A DNA stretch of 64,000 bases, from positions 496,001 through 560,000 of the forward strand of contig NTMA01000021.1 in NCBI GenBank assembly GCA_002917075.1, given 5' to 3'. Under the pieces are notes generated by a model. The model was not told the DNA's origin, did no database searches, and saw only the letters and a program-made list of their open reading frames with translations. Positions within the stretch are counted from its first letter, which is position 1. Each line of letters opens with the position of its first letter. The position numbers and the translations under genes were made by a program. The DNA comes from Hawksworthiomyces lignivorus. Taxonomy: Eukaryota > Ascomycota > Sordariomycetes > Ophiostomatales > Ophiostomataceae. This document shows positions 10,622 to 22,649 of the stretch, piece by piece.

Positions 10622-13531
10622 ATGCGCCTTGCGTCTTCGCGGTTGAGGTTCGCGCAGCCCTCTTCTTCGGCGTCGTCCCTCTTGCTTTCGAACCTCTCTT
10701 GGAATTCTGGTCATAACATCGCCCTAAAAGACTTGGATCCAAACCTGTCGGCGCCTCCTAGTTATGGACGATATGGCACCTCCACGTCTTGCCGTGTACT
10801 GTCAACTGTTACAACTGCGGTTCCGTTACAACAAGTAGAGGACCAGGAACACAGCATCGGAGAGGTCGGCAGATCAGCAACACCTTCCTTGGCAACAAAA
10901 GCAAGCACATCCTTGCTTGCCCCGTACCTCAGCCATTTGAAGCGCCGCGGTCCATTTCTTCCATCGGCACCGACCAATGATCCGGTTCAGCAGGCATTAG
11001 ATTCTGCTTCTGGCCGTGCGGGGATACAGCAGCGCCATGGCCAGCTCATGTTGAACGCACAACATTACGGGAAATGGCGCGAGCTGCTGTTCGACTACGA
11101 CCGCCTCATGTTCGAGTCAGGCTTGGTTCCCGCTTCTTTGTCCGCACACAAATCCCAGCGATCGGTTGACCAACCGGAGCACGCTGCCGACATCGGTCTC
11201 TGGAGCGCCATCTTTAACTTTGCGCAGCGACGAGGAGATAGCGACGGCTCGCTGGTAGTCTGGAGGGAAATCTTCCAGCGGAAGACGCTGTACCAGGTGG
11301 AGGGCATCGTTGCTACGGCGTTTTGGCAAGCGGTTCTTGAGTCCGCCTTGGCAGATGAAGTCTATCTAGAGAGCACGTGGGCCTATGCGGAATGGATGCA
11401 TGACAAGCATGGTGCAGTGTGGCCCAATTACTACCGCACAGTTGTTACGCACTGCCTGGAGAATGGGGAGTACTGGCGTGCGCTGCGTTGGCATATGCGA
11501 CTGAGTCCGCATTTTGCCGTTACGAAGCGGGACTTCTTTGACATGCTTCGGAATTTTCTTACCGATCCGGATCCGGATCTCCAGGACACTCTGCGCGCCA
11601 TCTATTCGACTAGCCACCATCGTCTTCTCTATGGCACGATAGTTCCGCTGCTGTGGTCTCGGGGCCATTCGGCGCTTGCGCGGGACTGGAGGGAGACCCT
11701 AATTCATCACGATGATCTGCCCACGTCTGGCGCCTGCCGCCCATTTTTGCAGTATTTGGCTGGCTACTATCCTGAAATCGACCTCTGCAGCCAAGAAGAA
11801 ACGATTGCAAACTCTCTACCGGCGCAGTATCTAGAACCTCCCCCACCTGCGCCCGATACGGCAACACCGGACCTATCGAGTAATTTTTTCTACCTTATGA
11901 ACCGGGTCCACGGCGAAACATTTGGGATTCAGGAGAAGTCATTCAGTGACAAATTCGGCGCCAGATGGTTTGCTACGGATTGGATCTCCTTGGACACAGC
12001 CATCAACCTTGTGTACGGTTTAGGAATTGAGGAGATTGGCCCATTGTCTCTGCAGTCCATCGCACTGCGAGAGGGCGATCCAGCCGGGGTGCTGCGACGA
12101 ATTGAGCAGCTGGAGCAGTGCCAAATCAGTATTGGACATACAAATTATGCTAGAGCCATTCGCTATCTGGCAAAAATCGGCGACGGCGAGACTCTCGACA
12201 ACCTGCTGCGCTCTACTCTCCATCCTGACGTATTCGACGACATCGTGCTGCAGCGACACGTGCTGGGCTCAGCCTCTTCTGCAAATGACTGGAAGACGCA
12301 TCGACTGTTGCTTGCTGTGCGTCTTGCCGTATCAGAAGATGCCATGGTTACAACATCGAACGGACTGCTGCTGGAATGCATCAAGCGGAAAAAGAAGAGC
12401 ATGACGTTGAAGCTACTTGATGAATTTTCAGCACGAGGCATCGAGCTTCTCCCCTCCACTGGCGATGCCGTATCTCGCTTGATCTTGACTGAAGTGCCGC
12501 AGAAGTTCAGGTCGCAATCGGTTCCAGACGTAGATTTCTATGCGGCCATCTGCCGGCGTCTGGCCGTACTGCGCTTACCTGTCTCAGCAGAGGCGTGGCA
12601 GAACATTTTATTCATGTTCGGGCGGCAAGGGCGCCTTGCCGCTTTCGAGAGCGTGGCACTCGAAATTGTCAACCAATATCTATCTTTTCAGTCGGCGGGA
12701 ACACTACCAGCGACATCGAAGCCACAGTCTTCTGCTGTTTCGTCCTCGTCACCTCCGCCGTCGGGCCAGACGGCTGCCTTCAAAGTGCACGTCGATGATG
12801 TACCGGATATCATGAGAGGGGAGAAGGAGCAGGAGCAAGCAGTCGACTTTGGATATCGGCTGCTGCCGCGCGATATGCCGCTGGACCACCCGTTGCATCC
12901 TCTCAGTCTGATCTTCAGCAGCAATTTGGTAGCATCGATTGTCAGATGGTATTTTCACCGCAAATCGGCCTACAGGCAAAAGCGGAATGTGCGAACTGGT
13001 GTCGGCCAGAATCGGCAGAAGAAAAGCGGTAAGGAGGTGCAGCCAAAAGCACCCAAGAGCACTACGAGATCCACCACGCCGGGGGACTTCTCTCTAGCAG
13101 GCGGCATCCGTCTCCTCGCGATTCTACGCAGCCGAGGCGTGGAGATCTCCGCAGCTAGCGTGCGCACGGAAACTCTAATGTGCATTGCAGCCTTATTTGG
13201 GCCCCGAGCGATGGCGACACGGTACTGGGAGCCAGCACGGTCAATGAACCAGCTGACGCTTAAAGAAGTCAAAAAACTCTGTGATGCGGCCTGGGACTTC
13301 CCGGCGGAGAATAAAGAAAACACGAGTGAGAGCACGGCGGCCGATGTGCAAGCGATCGACGCCGCTGCACACGAAGAGTCGTCGCTGCTACCGACGGCTG
13401 AAGTGCTCGAAAGGGCTCTTGAAGCAATCAAGCCAGTAGCCGCCTCTTTTGGTAATCAGATCACCAGCTCAGGCGACAAGACTAGAGTATCACGCGATGC
13501 CTTTATCGAGGCAGTCGCACAACAGAGATAA
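10622..13531 (+). CDS. Large helical, probably mitochondrial PPR-like protein
   Basis: An uninterrupted 969-residue protein that I do not recognise by name. The start MRLASSRLRFAQPSSSASS is basic and Ser/Ala-rich with no early acid residues, fitting a mitochondrial presequence. The body is alpha-helical in character, with blocks such as LWSAIFNFAQRRGDSDGSL and VWREIFQRKTLYQVEGIVA about one helix pair apart, resembling fungal PPR or PPR-like mitochondrial RNA-binding proteins (Aep/Cya5-type translation activators). Clear 35-residue PPR consensus copies are not visible by eye. Near residues 780-820 there is a basic segment (RKSAYRQKRNVRTGVGQNRQ) that could contact RNA. The C-terminal part is acidic/Ala-rich then ends IEAVAQQR. 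It faces Tlg2 tail to tail. Coding status is near certain from length; function is inference. Confidence 0.75.
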   Translation: MRLASSRLRFAQPSSSASSLLLSNLSWNSGHNIALKDLDPNLSAPPSYGRYGTSTSCRVLSTVTTAVPLQQVEDQEHSIGEVGRSATPSLATKASTSLLAPYLSHLKRRGPFLPSAPTNDPVQQALDSASGRAGIQQRHGQLMLNAQHYGKWRELLFDYDRLMFESGLVPASLSAHKSQRSVDQPEHAADIGLWSAIFNFAQRRGDSDGSLVVWREIFQRKTLYQVEGIVATAFWQAVLESALADEVYLESTWAYAEWMHDKHGAVWPNYYRTVVTHCLENGEYWRALRWHMRLSPHFAVTKRDFFDMLRNFLTDPDPDLQDTLRAIYSTSHHRLLYGTIVPLLWSRGHSALARDWRETLIHHDDLPTSGACRPFLQYLAGYYPEIDLCSQEETIANSLPAQYLEPPPPAPDTATPDLSSNFFYLMNRVHGETFGIQEKSFSDKFGARWFATDWISLDTAINLVYGLGIEEIGPLSLQSIALREGDPAGVLRRIEQLEQCQISIGHTNYARAIRYLAKIGDGETLDNLLRSTLHPDVFDDIVLQRHVLGSASSANDWKTHRLLLAVRLAVSEDAMVTTSNGLLLECIKRKKKSMTLKLLDEFSARGIELLPSTGDAVSRLILTEVPQKFRSQSVPDVDFYAAICRRLAVLRLPVSAEAWQNILFMFGRQGRLAAFESVALEIVNQYLSFQSAGTLPATSKPQSSAVSSSSPPPSGQTAAFKVHVDDVPDIMRGEKEQEQAVDFGYRLLPRDMPLDHPLHPLSLIFSSNLVASIVRWYFHRKSAYRQKRNVRTGVGQNRQKKSGKEVQPKAPKSTTRSTTPGDFSLAGGIRLLAILRSRGVEISAASVRTETLMCIAALFGPRAMATRYWEPARSMNQLTLKEVKKLCDAAWDFPAENKENTSESTAADVQAIDAAAHEESSLLPTAEVLERALEAIKPVAASFGNQITSSGDKTRVSRDAFIEAVAQQR

Positions 13532-13872
13532 GTTGTCTGGGGGGGTTTGCATCTTGATCTGAATGAATTCCACGAATTCCGCATTATGTACATATTCATG
13601 TTATATTAGAACACACGATGATACCACTTTCGATACTTACTGCATTATAATGCCATATATGACAAGTTATTTATAGCAACAATTGCACAAAGTGGTAGCA
13701 GGAGCAGTGCCTGGCAGACTTTAACAGCATGAAAACCAGTGAATGTGAACGAGAAAGTAGATGTGTAAAAGAACAAAGAGAATGATTTTTTGCTATCGCT
13801 GAGCATGAACTCTCTACGGGAGAACAATAAATTACATGAGAATATAGAAGAAACAGCCTTTTTACGTACACT
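13532..13872. other. Short convergent intergenic region
   Basis: 341 bases between the PPR-like gene stop and the Tlg2 stop, AT-rich with facing 3' UTRs. Nothing else seen. Confidence 0.5.
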
Positions 13873-15252
13873 CTATAATAACGACGGCGGTTGAGGCACC
13901 GCTACGGGCGGCATATTGGCGCCTCCTAGGCCGCCATCTCCTCCACCGCCTCCACCGCCTCCTCCGCCTCCGCCTCCGCCTCCGTGGCGCTTCGGCTTAA
14001 TCAAGAGCAGGATAAACATGCCGGCCACGATGAGCAGCAAAAGCAGGATGATCTTGCGCTTGGCGGTCTGGCGCTGGTAGCCGGAGGCGACGACCAGCTC
14101 GCGGTCGGCGGCCTTGACGGAGGTGGCCATACGCTCGACGTTGTAGTCGATGCGGTCGAGCATGGTGCCCTGGTCGATGACCATGGTCTGCAGGTCGCGG
14201 AAGAGGTCGGCCAGGTCGATGATGCCCTGGGCGATGTCCTCGATCTCGCGCTCGCGCTGCAGGATCAGGGCGTCGTTTGTGTGCAGCTGCGCCTGCGTCT
14301 GCCGCTGCTTGTTCTGGGACGAGGTGGCCTCTTGCAGCGCCCACTGCGAGAAGGAGCGGTCGGCGTCGGACTCGAGCAGCGACGGGTCGGCCGCGTAGTT
14401 GCTGCCGGCGCCATTACTCGAGCTGGCTCCGCCCAGCGGCGTCGACGCGCGGTCGGCGGCGGAGAAACCTTTGAGCTCTGCAGCCAGAGGGGGGGGACAA
14501 AACACGTCAGCATCTGGTGTCATTTCTCTCTCTCTCTCTCTCTTTTTCTCTTCATGGAAGGGGGGGACGCACTCTTTAGATACGCGCTCTGCTTCTTGCG
14601 GAAGGTGGCACTGGCCTCCTGGACGCGTGCGGCCAGCGAGACCTGGACGTTCTTGGCCATGGTCTCGTCGGCGCGCGACAGGGTGCCCTGGCTCTTGGCC
14701 TCGCGGACCATCTGGTCGACGCGCTGGATGCAGCGGTGGCAGTCGTGGAAGCCGCGGGTGATGGCCTGGGTCAGGCGCTCGATCTCGCCCTCCTCGGCGC
14801 GCTTGGCGGCCTCGTCCTCGTTGAAGCCCGGCAGCACATGTTTCTGGTGCAGCCGGTCCAGCTGTTGGCTCTGGCGCGCGACGTCGCCCAGGATCTCGGC
14901 CACCTCGTCCGAGATGTCCGCCCACCGAGGCGGCAGCAGGTCCATCTCGATCACTGCGTCGCCGCCGGCCTCGTCGGCCTGGTTGTCGTAGAAGGCGTCG
15001 GCCGACAGCAGGCCGCGGCGGTCCTCGTCGCCGGCTCCGGCGCCGCCCGCGCCCACCGCGCCGCTCGTGAGGCCGCCATAGTAGCGTGTCCGCTTGGTCG
15101 GGTGGTGCGCATAGGACTGCCGATAGGATATGTAGCTGGCACGTGCAAAAAAGAAAGGTTAGCTCCAGCGCTTTTTTTTTTTGCTTTCTTGCTCTTTCCC
15201 CTTCCTCTTCGGATCCATAGAGGACTCACAGGTTGGTGCGGTCTCGCCACAT
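13873..15252 (-). CDS. TLG2: t-SNARE Tlg2 / syntaxin-16 family
   Basis: Qa-SNARE for fusion of endosome-derived vesicles with the trans-Golgi network. Exons (minus) 15230-15252, 14573-15135, 13873-14477; 396 residues, phases consistent. The start MWRDRTNLYISYRQSYAHH is characteristic of Tlg2/syntaxin-16, which bind the SM protein Vps45 through this N-peptide. A helical Habc-type region follows (WADISDEVAEILGDVARQS, then IQRVDQMVREAKSQGTLS). The SNARE helix starts around LILQREREIEDIAQGII and includes the zero-layer Gln in FRDLQTMVIDQGTMLDRID. One membrane helix, IILLLLLIVAGMFILLLI, anchors it. Odd: behind the anchor is a lumenal tail with 15 consecutive glycines, then Asp/Gly and Pro-rich sequence. 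Intron 2 carries a TC microsatellite. Clathrin light chain and AP-1 gamma in this window act at the same membrane. Confidence 0.92.
13937..13983 (-). repeat. GGN trinucleotide repeat encoding poly-Gly in Tlg2
   Basis: Imperfect CCT/CCG/CCA (plus strand) trinucleotide run coding 15 glycines in the lumenal tail of Tlg2. Mixed codons suggest it is not a fresh pure slippage tract, but length variation between strains is likely. Confidence 0.85.
14525..14543. repeat. TC dinucleotide microsatellite in Tlg2 intron
   Basis: About nine uninterrupted TC units inside the second intron of TLG2, followed by a further T-rich stretch. A candidate polymorphic marker. Confidence 0.85.
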
Positions 15253-16790
15253 GGCGGACGCAAAGGCGCAATCACCGCCACCGCCTGCAATGTATTATAC
15301 GGTGACTGCAGAGGGGGTGAAGAAGACGCAGGTGGATGGGACGTAGTACGGAATTTGAGAGCTCGGGGACGAAGTGGTTCTTCACAGCCTCGTATGCTTC
15401 CTCTAGTTTCGTCTCGCCAGGTTCGGAGGTCGTGGAATTGCCCGCAAGGACGGAAGAGCCATCCAGCAGCAGGAAAGTCCAATTCGCCTTGTTCGGGAGA
15501 AGCGTCGAATACTGTGCCTTGTCGAATCAGAAGCGCAGAGGGGGGCGAGATGACTGTCTCTTTTTTGCAGATGTCGGACGTTTGCTGGTTCTCTATTAGG
15601 GATCGCCTTTTGGGGCCGCTGACGCAAAGCAGACAAAAGGCGAGACTGAATGAGTGGACAGTTGTATGCAATTGCGGCTGAGCTAACCTGACAGACCCTT
15701 CTGATAGGCCTCTGATAGGCTCCCCAGCCAGAGAGCTCTCCCCAACAAGCGGCTTGCGACTGCTCTCCACTGAGCCAGGCCGCCACCCACTATACTAGCC
15801 CGCTATACGTACACGTACAAGTACTCCGTAATAATAGGTGGCTCATAAGGGACTTCTCATAAGGGACTAATTACGCCGCAGTTTCGGATATTGCCCTGCG
15901 TTCCGTCGCAGGGACCCTTAAGGGGGATATGCAACTGTGCGAGTTCCCTATGCGCATGCTTACGACTTTACGACTTTATGTACACCGTACTCCGTAGAGC
16001 TCCAATCACTAGGACGCGCTCGCTCCATATTGTCCACGTAAATACTCTGTAAACTCTTAGAACGGCATACCTACCTAAACCCAGTACGAGAGAGCAGAGT
16101 GATAGGGCTGTAATGGCGATAATGCACAGTTCTTGCGCAGTTCACTTGCACGCTTGAAGCCTTGTGACGAGCTGGCCACATGTCTTGCCCATCACTGTAC
16201 TCGTTCTTTCGCCAGGGTTCGGCGCGCAATCTGGCCATTTTGCATTACCCGGGTCCTCCAAAACGGGCATATGCATGTAAGACGCTGTGGAAGAACCTGG
16301 TAAGTACTATCCATCCCTACCAACTACTATCCTATTGCGACGGGCTCCCTATTGCTCGTATGTACGACCCTGCTCCTCCCCCCTACTTTCCTTCTCCGTA
16401 ACAATCCAAACAACTAGGCAGCCCAGATTCTGCCCCGCCCCTTCCACCTGAGCTCCCTCTTGTTTGCTCCTGCCCCCCCTTTCTCCCCTCTTTTTTTTTC
16501 CCTTTTCCCTCGTTGAGTCTCTTCCTTCGCTCTTGCCTGACTCTGGATAGTACTCGTGAAAAAAAAAACTCCTCTACCCTACACCGATATATATAACTAA
16601 CGCAAAAACCCACTCGCGCGAGGCAGTGAACCCCGTCCGCTAAGGCTTCAAGCTTCTTATACAAATCCGTCATCAGCCGTTTATTCCTTTTTCCCTCCCT
16701 CTCTTCTCCCCCCACCACACTTCTCACCGTTGACGCTTCGTTCGAAAACCAAAAAACACCGTCTTTTAACCAAACACACCCGTACCGATA
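15253..16790. promoter_or_regulatory. Long divergent promoter region TLG2 / calmodulin
   Basis: 1.5 kb with no credible gene. It contains GTACTCCGTA at 15821-15830 and 15987-15996, a 13-base tandem direct repeat CTCATAAGGGACT (15842-15854 and 15856-15868), a doubled TCTGATAGGC (about 15700-15720), and long CT-rich tracts from about 16430 to 16720. Pyrimidine-rich DNA just before the ATG is typical of strongly expressed fungal genes and fits calmodulin. Regulatory roles are inferred. Confidence 0.5.
15842..15868. repeat. 13-bp tandem direct repeat upstream of calmodulin/TLG2
   Basis: CTCATAAGGGACT at 15842-15854 is repeated at 15856-15868, in the divergent promoter region. Spacing of 14 bases. 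Confidence 0.8.
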
Positions 16791-17858
<1,068 letters not shown>

Positions 17859-20172
17859 GCCCGGTCACGAAAATGTCTTGACGATGAACGATGAATGGAG
17901 GCCATGTTTCAGATGATTTGGCAGGATTTCTCTTTTCTGGACTTTTTCTGGGAGTCTTGCTCCTCTTTTATATTGTTGTTGTTTTTTGGAACTTTCCTGT
18001 CATAACTTATTGTTGTCCACACTCAGCTGGTGCAGGCTCCAACGATGTCTTACTTTTTCCCACCCCAACCAAAACGCGTGCTTCACTTTCTTTGATTTTC
18101 TCGTGATCCTAGTGTCTTTCTATATTGGCATACCTTGGGTACAAAAGAAGACGGGTCAGCAAAGACCATCATACGTACGGTTTCTATGCTCTCTGTCTTT
18201 TACTGCATTGTGTCTCCAACGTGAACCAGCTTCGACGTAGATGTTTTTTTTTTTTTTTGCACACTGTCGCCCATCCCCTGGCCAAATCGGCCAAATCGAC
18301 CATATCACCAGGTTTTGGCAGCGCAGCAGGCGCCAAGAAATCTCGACAAGGCTTCCAGCTAGGCACGAGGCTCTGGAGTTTGAAAGCCTCGTGCCACCGA
18401 ACCAAGCATTTTCCATCCCGTATTATATCACATTGCCTTGCCCCAGCGTTGGAACCGGGTAGGGTCTAGGGAACAGGCGCAGGAACAGGAACGACGTGCA
18501 GAGCCGAGTGTGGCAGTGCTCGTTAGCGCTGCATTTTTCTCAGTCTGCCTCCTCTCGACACACGGCTCTTTCTACAACCTATACCCCCCTTGCCGGCCTG
18601 CCAAAGATCCACAAACGTGCCATTTCAGACTGCTCTAATTGCTCTAATATTCTCCCTTGCCGCAATAACGGCTGATTTAGCTGAAATCTGCAGAGATGTA
18701 CCAGATTTCAAAAAGATTTGCAATGTGCAAATATATGGTAGTATGCAGCATGTATATGCCTGATCTTGCCATTGTGCTACGCTTCGTCACAGCGCAGGCT
18801 GCCGGATGCATCCCAGAGAGAAAAAAAAAGCACAAGAAAGACATGTTATGCGGGTTGTCAAAGCAGCTGGAACAAGGCGGGGTTCGCCTCATGCTCCACA
18901 AGGCCGCATTTCTTGCTGCCCCCTTTTCTGAGACCTGTCGCTCTCATCCCTCTCTGCCTATGTAAGCCTATGTATGGACATATGTATGTATGTATTCTCC
19001 GCAAAATATCAATTCTGCAGATAATACTCCGTAAATCTCTCTCGGCTGCAGCACGTGCCGCGGCTCCAGAACCAGGAATTCGTCTCTTGGGTTGGTGTTT
19101 CTTATTCCTGCTTCTAAGCCGAAGCATGAGCTTTTTTTTCTTGCCAGCCTGAAAACGAAAAAAGTGGGAAGACGGGAAGAACTGGGCAAAAAAGTGGGAG
19201 AAGGACATGAAATGAAACAAGATATATCTTGATCATTCCCGCCGCTGATCCCATATGCAGCATACGCGTACGAGTACGAGTACAGACAGAGCGTGTATAC
19301 GAGGCACCCGAGTCGAGATAACTACAGCACAGTCCTTGAACTTGAAGGTACAGTATGTAGTGTATGGAGTAGTGTCTCTGGTGGACATAAAAGGCAGCGA
19401 AGGCAATAGTAATCTTATAGGTTAAGGGATTACACAGCAGGTGGCGCTAGCAATATTGTTCAAACTGTCTGAGATAGGAAAGATGGAAATGGTGATATGC
19501 AGCTAAGCGAAATCCGCTGAAGACGCCCCTGGCTTAGCGTGTCGGCTCGCTCATTTCCTTGTGATATTGGGCAAAATCCGGCCTGTGCGTACGTGAGCTG
19601 CTGAGTTGGACCCGGAACCGAGCAAGCAGTATTAGTTTGTTAGTCTCCTCCGTAAACTTTTCACAAAAGCCATCCTAGAGAGGGGGCCCCCTAATTCTTT
19701 CACTCTTTTCGTCGATCACCAAGGCCCTGACGGTGCGGAGAAAGAAGTGCAAATAATTAATTGCTCTTCTTCCCTTTCAATTCGTTTCGTTCTTTTCTGT
19801 GCTGCTTCGTTCTTTCCGCCTTGGCGTTTCTGCTACTCCGCAGCATTCTTTCCTTTCGTGAGATTTGAGCCGTCGAAGAGACGCAGATTGCGCACGGTTC
19901 TTGGCATCTTTTGTTCAAGCTATGACGTCTGTCTCTTAATCTTCAGCCGAGCCGACGACAGCGAAATTGTAACTCTGAGCCGCAGACATCATCAGAGGCC
20001 GATTTGACCCTTGGACCTTGCGCCGTGTATCTATCTGATCGGTGCCTCCCGTCTGCTGCGTGGTTTTCATCAGCCCTCTTCCACCCTCTGCGAGGGTTGC
20101 ATCTCATCCCCTTCTTTCGGCCTGCCAGATCGAACCCCCTATAACACCAACAGCAACACACAGGCCGAAGCC
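17859..20172. other. 2.3 kb intergenic: calmodulin 3' flank and GH47 promoter
   Basis: No credible ORF. Contains a T-run at about 18243-18258, a perfect 11-bp inverted repeat at 18362-18395, TACTCCGTA at 19025-19033 and CGTACGAGTACGAGTAC near 19268. TC-rich sequence at 19770-19860 probably lies in the 5' leader of the mannosidase gene. Confidence 0.5.
18362..18395. repeat. Perfect 11-bp inverted repeat (hairpin)
   Basis: GGCACGAGGCT at 18362-18372 pairs exactly with AGCCTCGTGCC at 18385-18395 around a 12-base loop. It lies 0.5 kb past the calmodulin stop. It could be a 3' UTR structure, an ncRNA element or chance; no T-run follows it directly. Confidence 0.8.
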
Positions 20173-22222
20173 ATGATGGGAGCACCGCGCCGCTGGCGCT
20201 CTTTCGTGTTCGTCGCCGCCCTCTTCGTCTGCGCTTTCTGGGTGCTCATCCGCCGGGACCCAACCATTGTCGAGCGCTACCGCGTGCCCGGCTCAACGCC
20301 GGATGCGCCGCCAGCAAAGATCCCGGAGCCGCCCGCACGGCCGGAAGGCGAAGACAGCAACGCCAATGCCCTGCGCCTCACCAAGCTGCCCGACCGCTAT
20401 CCGGTGACGTCGTTCAAGCAGCTGCCGACGCCCGGGCCCGACGTCAACATCCCGCGCATCCAGAAGCACCCCGCGCCCAAGGAGAGCACCGAGGCGCGCG
20501 AGGTGCGGCTCGCCCGCCGCGCCGCCGTCAAGGCGAGCTTCGAGCGCAGCTGGCGGGGCTACAAGGAGAACGCCTGGCTGGCCGACGAGGTCCAGCCCAT
20601 CTCGGGCACGCCGCGCCAGGACTACGACAAGCTGGGCGGCTGGGCGGCCACGCTGGTCGACACGCTGGACACGCTGTGGATCATGGACATGCGCGACGAG
20701 TTCCGCATGGCCGTGCGCGCCTGCGAGTCCATCGACTTCACGCGCACCGAGGCCAACACGGTGCACGTCTTCGAGACCACCATCCGCTACCTGGGCGGCC
20801 TGCTGGGCGCCTACGAGATCAGCAACAAGGCCTTCCCGTCGCTGCTCAAGAAGGCCGCCGAGCTCGGCGACATTCTGCTCGGCGCCTTTGACACCCCGAA
20901 CCGCCTGCCCATGGGCCGCTGGGACTGGCGCGCCTACGCCCGCGGCGAGATGCAGACGGCTGCGCCGCACGCCATGCTGTCCGCCGAGATCGGCACCCTC
21001 TCGCTCGAGTTCACCAAGCTGACCCAGCTGACCGGCGACGTGCGCTACTACGACGCCGTCCAGCGCATCTCGGACGTGCTTGCCGCCCACCAGGACAAGA
21101 CCCGCCTGCCCGGCATGTGGCCCGTCGTCGTCGACGCCGCCAAGCCCGCCTTTGACGAGGACGACCAGTTCACCCTCAACGGCAAGGCCGACTCCCTCTT
21201 CGAGTACCTGCCCAAGCAGTGGCTGCTGCTCGGCGGCGCCCTCGACCAGCCCCGCCACATGTACGAGCGCTTCCTGCCCGTCGCCAAGAAGCACCTCTTC
21301 CGCCGCGTCCTCAACGCCTGGAACCTGCGCCTCGTCCTGCCCGGCGAGGCCCGCGTCACCGACGACCCCCTGACCGGCCGCACCGTCGTCAACACCGCCC
21401 GCGGCGAGCACCTCGGCTGCTTCGTCGGCGGCATGGTCGGCCTCGCCGCCCGCGCCTTTGGCGGCGCCAGCCCCGAGGCCGATCTCGACGTCGACCTCGC
21501 CGCCCAGCTCACCGACGGCTGCGTCTGGTCCTACAACGTCACCGCCACCGGCATCGGCCCGGAAAAGTTCTTCTTCGCCTCGTGCGGCTCCGTCTCCGAG
21601 TCCCAGACGGGGCTGCGCTGCGCCTACTCCGAAGACAAGTGGCGCGCCGCCCTCAAGGAGCACTGGGACGTCGACGGGTAAGTGAGAGGAGAGAGAGAGC
21701 TAAAAGAATTTTTTTTTTTTTTTTTTTTTAGTTTCATCATTTGCTAACGGGTAACCTTTTGCCAGCGACGACAAGGCCAGCAGCGAGACGGACGACGCCA
21801 TCGAGCGCGTCATGAAGGACGGGCGCCTCGCGCCCGGCATGGTCGACATTGACAACCCGCACTACCTGCTGCGGCCCGAGGCCATCGAGTCCGTCTTCGT
21901 CCTGTGGCGCCTGACCGGCGACCCGACCTGGCAGGAGAAGGCCTGGCGCATGTTCCAACGCGTCGCCCGCCACACCGGCGCCGCCCCGGGCTCCAAGACC
22001 GACCAGGTCGCCGCCGCCGCCGTCGACGACGTCACCCGCGCCGCTGAAGCCGGAGGGCTGCCCAACGCCATGGACCGCATGGAGAGCTTCTGGCTGGCCG
22101 AGACGCTCAAGTACTTCTACCTCATGTTCGACGACTGGTCCGTCCTCAGCCTCGACGACTGGGTCTTCAACACTGAGGCCCACCCCTTCAAGCGCGCCCG
22201 CTCCGGCAAGGCGTCCTCGTAA
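20173..22222 (+). CDS. Class I alpha-1,2-mannosidase (GH47)
   Basis: Glycosidase trimming alpha-1,2-linked mannose from N-glycans in the ER/Golgi. Exons 20173-21677 and 21766-22222; 653 residues. It is a type II membrane protein: short cytosolic MMGAPRRWR, then an anchor (about residues 10-27, SFVFVAALFVCAFWVLI) and a luminal stem. GH47 landmarks: LGGWAATLVDTLDTLWIM, FETTIRYLGGLLGAYE, ADSLFEYLPKQWLLLGG, LRPEAIES and NTEAHPF near the C-terminus (the Thr that ligands calcium in GH47 enzymes). These conserved acidic positions predict an active enzyme. It could be ER mannosidase I (Mns1) or a Golgi paralogue; a complete enzyme core and lack of a retention signal do not decide. The frame is open upstream to a Met at 20011, so a longer N-terminus is possible, but 20173 best fits a type II anchor. 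The intron contains a 21-base T-run. Confidence 0.92.
21709..21729. repeat. T21 homopolymer in GH47 intron
   Basis: Twenty-one consecutive T residues in the single intron, preceded by a GA-rich run and followed by a GCTAAC branch-like site and CCAG acceptor. Prone to sequencing length error, but intronic. Confidence 0.85.
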
Positions 22223-22649
22223 GCCATGCGGTCGGGGAAAGAAAAAATGCGACCGGGGCGGATCGGCGCGCAGGCTTTGTGCATTTTTATTTTGCATATG
22301 TCTGGGGCGCGTCGCGCTTGTATTCTTTATTGTGGGCTTGTTCTGGCTCTCCCGTCTTTCGTCTTTTTTGGATACCTACCAACTCCCTCTTCTCCTTTCA
22401 GGAAGACCAGAGGACGGACGCGATATGGATTGGGATGGAAGATACATATACTGTATATACACACATGAGGCGTTATGGGGATATGATTTTGCATACCGTT
22501 TTTTTTTCGCCTTCTATAATGCTGGGGGGGGTTTCTCTGCGTTGTTACCCGGCTAGCCATTCGAGAAAGGTACTACTGCAATAATTTTAATTTTTTTTGT
22601 AGAATTATATATGTTCGTACTCCAAATCTCAATACCCTATTTACAGACA
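22223..22649. other. Convergent 3' intergenic region GH47 / VPS3
   Basis: Facing 3' UTRs, AT-rich at 22440-22640 with a G-run near 22525. No gene seen. Confidence 0.5.

Noticed and set aside
13937..13983. Tandem trinucleotide run considered as a CRISPR-like or minisatellite array
   Set aside because: It is a coding GGN tract in Tlg2; a eukaryotic nuclear window gives no reason to expect CRISPR.
13984..14991. 335-codon plus-strand ORF across TLG2
   Set aside because: Antisense to the SNARE and Habc exons and crosses the TLG2 intron; no protein signature.
20293..21663. 456-codon antisense ORF opposite the GH47 mannosidase
   Set aside because: Gly/Ala/Val/Leu-rich shadow produced by GC-rich third positions of the real exon; the sense strand has clear GH47 motifs.
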